From contig CANQKK010000019.1 of assembly GCA_947624475.1 (NCBI GenBank), forward strand, positions 1 through 10,417: DNA of 10,417 bases, read 5' to 3'. The translations under genes were made by a program, and so were the position numbers. A model generated the notes under the pieces. It searched no databases. It worked only from the letters and a program-made list of their open reading frames with translations, and was not told where the DNA came from. Numbering within the stretch: position 1 is the stretch's first letter; each line of letters starts with the position of its first letter. Positions 7,138 through 10,417 of the stretch are shown piece by piece. Source of the stretch: an uncultured Bacilli bacterium (lineage in GTDB: Bacteria; Bacillota_I; Bacilli_A; RF39; UBA660).

Positions 7138-7165
7138 ATTATATCACAAAAGTCACAAAAGTAAA
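7138..7165 (-). promoter_or_regulatory. SigA-type promoter for the DcuC/YfcC-like gene
   Basis: On the minus strand, TTTACT (7165-7160), a 16-base spacer and TATAAT (7143-7138) with an extended TGA in front (TGATATAAT). It lies about 20 bases from the start codon, so the leader is very short. The spacer is occupied by a perfect 9-base tandem repeat. Confidence 0.7.
7144..7161. repeat. two perfect tandem copies of TCACAAAAG in a promoter spacer
   Basis: TCACAAAAG occurs at 7144-7152 and again at 7153-7161, filling the gap between the -10 and -35 of the transporter promoter. On the transcribed strand it reads as two TTGTGA words. It could be an operator for a regulator of the transporter or a chance short duplication. 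Confidence 0.6.
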
Positions 7166-7215
7166 GAAAAAAAGAGAAAAATTATCATTTATCCCTTATT
7201 TTATAATACTTTTAA

Positions 7216-8682
7216 TTATTTCTTATCCTTCATCTGTGGAAACAAAACAACATCTCTAATTGAGGGTTGATTAAATATAATCATCATAAGTCTATCTATT
7301 CCAAAACCAAGTCCCGATATTGGAGGCATACCTTGTTCCATTGAAGATAAAAATCCTTCGTCCATATCCATCGTCTCATTATCTCCCTGAGCCTTAGCTT
7401 TAAGTTGATCCTCAAAAGCACTTCTTTGAATAACAGGATCCACTAATTCCGAATAAGCCTTACAAAGTTCAGTACCAGATGCTACCACTTGAAACATATC
7501 AACCCTTCTATTATCAATATCATTTCTTCTCGTAAGAGGCATCATAACAGCAGGATAATTATATATAATAGTAGGTTCTACTATATTTGCTCTTATTTTT
7601 CTCTTATATACAAAGTCAATAATCTGACTAATAGACTTATATTCTTCTAAATCTTCCAAAGAATAAAGTCCATGATTTACAATTTCTTCCTTAAGTTCAT
7701 TAGGATCCTCTATACTTAAGAAATCAAAACCAAGTATCTTCTCCATCTCTTCGCAGTAATTAATTCTCGTCCATTCATCTTTCCCAAAATCCAAAGTATT
7801 ACCTTGATACTCAATAGAAGTAGTTCCCACTATTTCCATAAGTAAACTTTGCATAAACTTCTTATAAAAAATTATCGTATCCTCAAAGTTCCAATAAGAA
7901 ACATACCACTCTACCTGAGTAAACTCTTGTAAATGCTCCGTATCCATTCCTTCATTTCTAAAACATTTAGCAAGTTCATAAACTCTATCAAACCCTCCTG
8001 CTATGCACTCTTTCAAATATATCTCCGGAGCAATTCTAAGATTACATTCCATATCTAGAGCATTATGATGTGTATAGAAAGGTCTAGCAGAAGCCCCACT
8101 TACTGCATTTTGTAATATTGGTGTCTCAACTTCCAAAAATCCATTATCACCCAAATATTTATGGATAAAAGCATACAACTTACTTCTTCCTAAAAATACC
8201 TTCCTAGAATCTTCGTTCATAATAAGGTCAGTATAACGCTGACGATATTTCATTTCCATATCAGTTAGGCCATGAAATTTCTCAGGAAGTGGTCTTAGGG
8301 CTTTTCCTAAAAATTCGAAAGAGGAAACACGAAGTGTCTTCTCGCCAGTTTGCGTCGTAAATATTTCCCCCTCCGCTCCAATGAAATCTCCAATATCGAT
8401 AAGTTTTTTAAAAAAATCATACTTTTCTTCTCCGACTATATCGATTTTAATTTCAAGTTGCATGTCTCCTTCAATGTCACGAATACGCACAAAACTTAAT
8501 TTTCCCATTTTTCTCATAAAGACAATTCTTCCTGCAATTCTAACACCAATTGTTCCATCTTCCAATTTTCTTGCCTCGATTAGTTTATGTGTTCTATCGT
8601 ACTTATCCGGATATGGATTACATACCTCTCTAATTCTATCAATCTTTTCAATTCTCACTAATTCCTGTTCACTTCTATCCAT
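7216..8682 (-). CDS. lysS: lysyl-tRNA synthetase, class II
   Basis: This cytosolic enzyme joins lysine to tRNA-Lys using ATP. The 488 residues are full length. After an N-terminal helix (1-35, with NPYP), an anticodon-binding OB fold spans about 45-130 (VRIAGRIVFMRKMGKLSFVRI). The class II core follows, with motif 1 in GFLEVETPIL (181-190), ARPFYTHHNALD (199-210), motif 2 FRNEGMDTEHLQEFTQVEWY (241-260) and motif 3 GLGFGIDRLMM (457-467), ending in SIRDVVLFPQMK. Two places differ from the usual bacterial enzyme: motif 2 reads HLQEFT rather than HNPEFT, and ELCKAYSEL (405-413) has Lys408 where E. coli has the lysine-binding Asn424. Glu412 (E. coli Glu428), Glu258 and Tyr260 are kept. The ATG directly follows the RDD stop with no gap, and its Shine-Dalgarno (GAGAGGTGA) lies inside that gene, so the two are coupled. 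Confidence 0.96.
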   Translation of the reverse strand: MDRSEQELVRIEKIDRIREVCNPYPDKYDRTHKLIEARKLEDGTIGVRIAGRIVFMRKMGKLSFVRIRDIEGDMQLEIKIDIVGEEKYDFFKKLIDIGDFIGAEGEIFTTQTGEKTLRVSSFEFLGKALRPLPEKFHGLTDMEMKYRQRYTDLIMNEDSRKVFLGRSKLYAFIHKYLGDNGFLEVETPILQNAVSGASARPFYTHHNALDMECNLRIAPEIYLKECIAGGFDRVYELAKCFRNEGMDTEHLQEFTQVEWYVSYWNFEDTIIFYKKFMQSLLMEIVGTTSIEYQGNTLDFGKDEWTRINYCEEMEKILGFDFLSIEDPNELKEEIVNHGLYSLEDLEEYKSISQIIDFVYKRKIRANIVEPTIIYNYPAVMMPLTRRNDIDNRRVDMFQVVASGTELCKAYSELVDPVIQRSAFEDQLKAKAQGDNETMDMDEGFLSSMEQGMPPISGLGFGIDRLMMIIFNQPSIRDVVLFPQMKDKK

Positions 8683-9267
8683 TTATCTCACCTCTCCAAT
8701 TACACTAGTACCAGCCATAATATCATGTAGTCCTCTCTTATCCTTTCGATAAGTAACCATAAAGAAACTTACGATAATAACAAATCCCTCTATCCAAGAT
8801 ACAATAGTTCCTACCTGATCGAAGGCATTAACTCCTAAGAAATTTACAAATATAGCAGAATAAATACTAGATAAAATTCCATATATAAATAAACTTCTAA
8901 CTAACATATTTACCAAAGTAACATCTCTATTATCTTTTCCGACCACTTTAATCTTAAATAATTTCTTTCCGATAGTTTTCCCCTTATTTAACCAAGCAAA
9001 GATAACAAAGTATCCAACATACAAACCAGCAGATATTCCATTAACTAAAACATCTTCTTTCTGCATATCATAATTAATTTGCTTATATTCTTTAGTATAC
9101 TCTTCTACACTTATTTTACCATCCATATAATTCTTAATTAATTCATTAGTCCTTTTATAAATATCAGAGTTCGGCTTAAAACCCAACATTATAAATGACA
9201 AAATAAATCCAACAATTAAATAATCAAATACAAAAGCACCAAGTCTTTTCAAAAATCCAACTTTCAC
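8683..9267 (-). CDS. RDD family membrane protein
   Basis: RDD proteins are small multi-pass membrane proteins, mostly of unknown function; a few have been tied to ion exchange. The preferred start is GTG at 9267, giving 194 residues: GGGAG lies 8 bases upstream and the protein then begins with the typical MKVGFLKRLGAFVFDYLIV. The frame extends 15 bases further to a TTG at 9282, but that codon has no Shine-Dalgarno. Helices are likely at about 9-30, 78-93, 122-142 and 155-173. The signature residues are Arg8 and Asp15 in helix 1, the KGKTIGKKLFKIKVVG block (95-110) and RGLHDIMAGTSVI (178-190). A polar segment of about 45 residues (32-76) follows helix 1. The gene sits 21 bases after dusB and abuts lysS, so it belongs to that operon; what it does there is not known. 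Confidence 0.88.
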   Translation of the reverse strand: MKVGFLKRLGAFVFDYLIVGFILSFIMLGFKPNSDIYKRTNELIKNYMDGKISVEEYTKEYKQINYDMQKEDVLVNGISAGLYVGYFVIFAWLNKGKTIGKKLFKIKVVGKDNRDVTLVNMLVRSLFIYGILSSIYSAIFVNFLGVNAFDQVGTIVSWIEGFVIIVSFFMVTYRKDKRGLHDIMAGTSVIGEVR

Positions 9268-9288
9268 AAGATCATCTCCCAAAAACTA

Positions 9289-10272
9289 TTATAAACTATT
9301 TTTAATCTCTTTTAAATAGTTATTCAAAATTTTCTCTATTTCTTCTTTCGACGTAGCCTTAAATATTTTATTTTTAACCTCTTGCGAATGAGGAATACCC
9401 TTTAGATACCAGGCTATATGGCTACGCATTTCGAGTACCGCTACTTTCTCACACTTCTGTTTCATAAGATAATCTAGGTGATGAAAACACATCTTAATCT
9501 TATCTTCAAAAGACGGATCATTAATAATAGTACCATCAGCAAAATAAGTCACTAGTTTTTTAATAAGCCAAGGATTCCCTAGTACTCCTCTTCCTATCAT
9601 AATAGCATCACAACCAGTATAAGATAACATTTTCTTAGCACTTTCTATATCTACGATATCTCCATTACCAATTACAGGTATTGAAACACTTTCCTTTACT
9701 TTCTTAATAATATCTAAGTCTGCTACTCCCGAGTACCCTTGACTTCTCGTTCTTCCATGTACTGTAATAGCACTAGCACCAGCATCTTCTACTATTTTTG
9801 CTACTTCGATAGCATTTATACTACTACTATCCCAACCACTTCTAATCTTAACCGTAACCGGAACAGATACAGACTTAACTACTGAGGAAACTATCTCTCT
9901 AATTTTATCAAGATCTTTAAGAAGGGAAGCACCAGCCTGTGATTTAATTGCAACTTTAGGTACTGGACATCCCATATTAATATCGATAATATCAGGATTC
10001 ATAATCTTTTCTACCATTTTCGCTGCTTTGGTAAAACTCTCCTTATCACTACCAAAAATTTGCTGAGCAATAGGTCTTTCACATTCTTCAAAATATAACA
10101 TTTCTTTTGTCTTTTTACTATTATATATCATTCCCTTATCACTAACCATCTCGGCATACATAAGTCCACATCCCATTTCCTTAATAATTTTACGAAATGC
10201 ACTATTACATACACCAGCCATTGGAGCAAGAACAATATTATTTTTTATTTCAATATTCCCTATCTTAAACAT
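9289..10272 (-). CDS. dusB: tRNA-dihydrouridine synthase (DusB-like)
   Basis: Dus enzymes are FMN-dependent cytosolic proteins that reduce uridine to dihydrouridine in tRNA, using NADPH. The 327 residues are full length. A TIM barrel begins with NIVLAPMAG (12-20). The catalytic cysteine is Cys102 in DINMGCPVPK (97-106), followed by QAGASLL (112-118). Substrate and FMN-binding segments are VKIRSGW (141-147), VHGRTRSQGYSG (171-182), GNGD (202-205) and IGRGVLGNPW (226-235). A C-terminal helical domain spans about 250-327. The order dusB then lysS matches Bacillus relatives, which supports the DusB label over other Dus types. Shine-Dalgarno GAGAGGGA lies about 8 bases before the ATG. It is first gene of the dusB-RDD-lysS operon, with a promoter directly upstream. 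Confidence 0.94.
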   Translation of the reverse strand: MFKIGNIEIKNNIVLAPMAGVCNSAFRKIIKEMGCGLMYAEMVSDKGMIYNSKKTKEMLYFEECERPIAQQIFGSDKESFTKAAKMVEKIMNPDIIDINMGCPVPKVAIKSQAGASLLKDLDKIREIVSSVVKSVSVPVTVKIRSGWDSSSINAIEVAKIVEDAGASAITVHGRTRSQGYSGVADLDIIKKVKESVSIPVIGNGDIVDIESAKKMLSYTGCDAIMIGRGVLGNPWLIKKLVTYFADGTIINDPSFEDKIKMCFHHLDYLMKQKCEKVAVLEMRSHIAWYLKGIPHSQEVKNKIFKATSKEEIEKILNNYLKEIKNSL

Positions 10273-10294
10273 AAATAAAATCCCTCTCGCTAGT

Positions 10295-10323
10295 ATTGTA
10301 CCAAAAAAGTTATAAATTTACAA
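10295..10323 (-). promoter_or_regulatory. SigA-type promoter for dusB-RDD-lysS
   Basis: On the minus strand, TTGTAA (10323-10318), a 17-base spacer and TACAAT (10300-10295) with an extended TGG in front. The start codon of dusB lies about 22 bases downstream of the -10, so the leader is short. The -35 is identical to that of the surface protein operon. Confidence 0.68.
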
Positions 10324-10342
10324 ACATTTTATAATAAATAAA

Positions 10343-10372
10343 ATAGATATCCTCTTTTCCGAAGATACCTAT
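10343..10372 (-). terminator. hairpin, likely terminator of a unit upstream of dusB
   Basis: In minus-strand RNA, bases 10372-10361 and 10354-10343 form a 12-bp stem (two of the pairs are G-U) around a six-base loop, followed by a U-rich stretch. The plus-strand transcript would have A-C mismatches at the same two places, so the hairpin is best as minus-strand RNA. It lies just upstream of the dusB promoter, where the terminator of a preceding gene would be expected. Confidence 0.6.
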
Positions 10373-10417
10373 TAAATTATATTGATGAACTTTTTTCTTT
10401 TTCTTATCATAACAAAG
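10372..10417 (-). CDS. possible 3' end of an upstream gene
   Basis: One minus-strand frame entering at the window edge ends with TAA at 10374-10372, exactly where the putative terminator hairpin begins. That is the usual layout for a gene end. Only 14 residues (FVMIRKRKKFINII) are visible, too few to identify anything. Another minus-strand frame also stays open across this stretch, so the choice of frame is uncertain. Confidence 0.22.
   Translation of the reverse strand, partial: FVMIRKRKKFINII

Noticed and set aside
7166..7215. Possible lysS terminator in the AT-rich gap after lysS
   Set aside because: Only a 5-bp stem (ATTAT/ATAAT) with mismatched interior precedes the T-rich stretch, too weak to call; some readthrough into the transporter gene is possible.
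8381..8752. Plus-strand open frame of 123 codons antisense to lysS and RDD
   Set aside because: It lies opposite two well-supported genes and has Ser/Ile/Leu-rich composition typical of antisense frames.

Overview
The window is AT-rich Bacillota (Firmicutes) chromosome. All long reading frames run full length under the standard bacterial code, with TGG as tryptophan, so this is not a Mycoplasma-type code-4 genome. The minus-strand order dusB - RDD - lysS - transporter - clpC echoes the dusB(yacF)-lysS ... ctsR-mcsA-mcsB-clpC block of Bacillus relatives. The repeat-bearing surface protein resembles proteins common in uncultured, gut-associated low-GC Bacilli. That placement is inference.

Layout. 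At the left edge, a minus-strand pair runs off the window: a small DUF951 protein (411-608) and, overlapping it by 23 bases, the 5' part of an AbgT-family transporter (1-433). Both are probably driven by a promoter at 695-723. A divergent promoter at 751-779 drives a plus-strand two-gene operon. Its first gene (806-2140) encodes a membrane-anchored extracytoplasmic protein with two copies of a DUF6273-like module. One base after its stop comes a membrane-anchored phosphodiester glycosidase (NAGPA) family enzyme (2142-3179). A two-way hairpin terminator (3205-3255) separates this operon from clpC, whose stop codon lies inside the hairpin.

The rest is on the minus strand. The dusB-RDD-lysS operon (10272 to 7216) has a clear promoter at 10295-10323. 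A DcuC/YfcC-like transporter (5657-7117) follows with its own promoter and terminator. Last is clpC (3223-5541), a Clp/Hsp100 unfoldase without ctsR, mcsA or mcsB beside it and with no visible CtsR box or CIRCE element. A hairpin at the right edge probably ends a further minus-strand unit.

Most of the window is housekeeping: tRNA modification, lysyl-tRNA charging and protein quality control, plus two transporters related at superfamily level and a cell-envelope operon. I see no CRISPR array, insertion sequence, tRNA or rRNA, and no clear new defence or mobile system. The points most worth a second look are the lysyl-tRNA synthetase, which has Lys where the lysine-binding Asn is expected; the clpC locus without its usual regulators; the duplicated surface protein paired with a NAGPA enzyme; and a tiny leader ORF that carries the only good ribosome-binding site upstream of DUF951.
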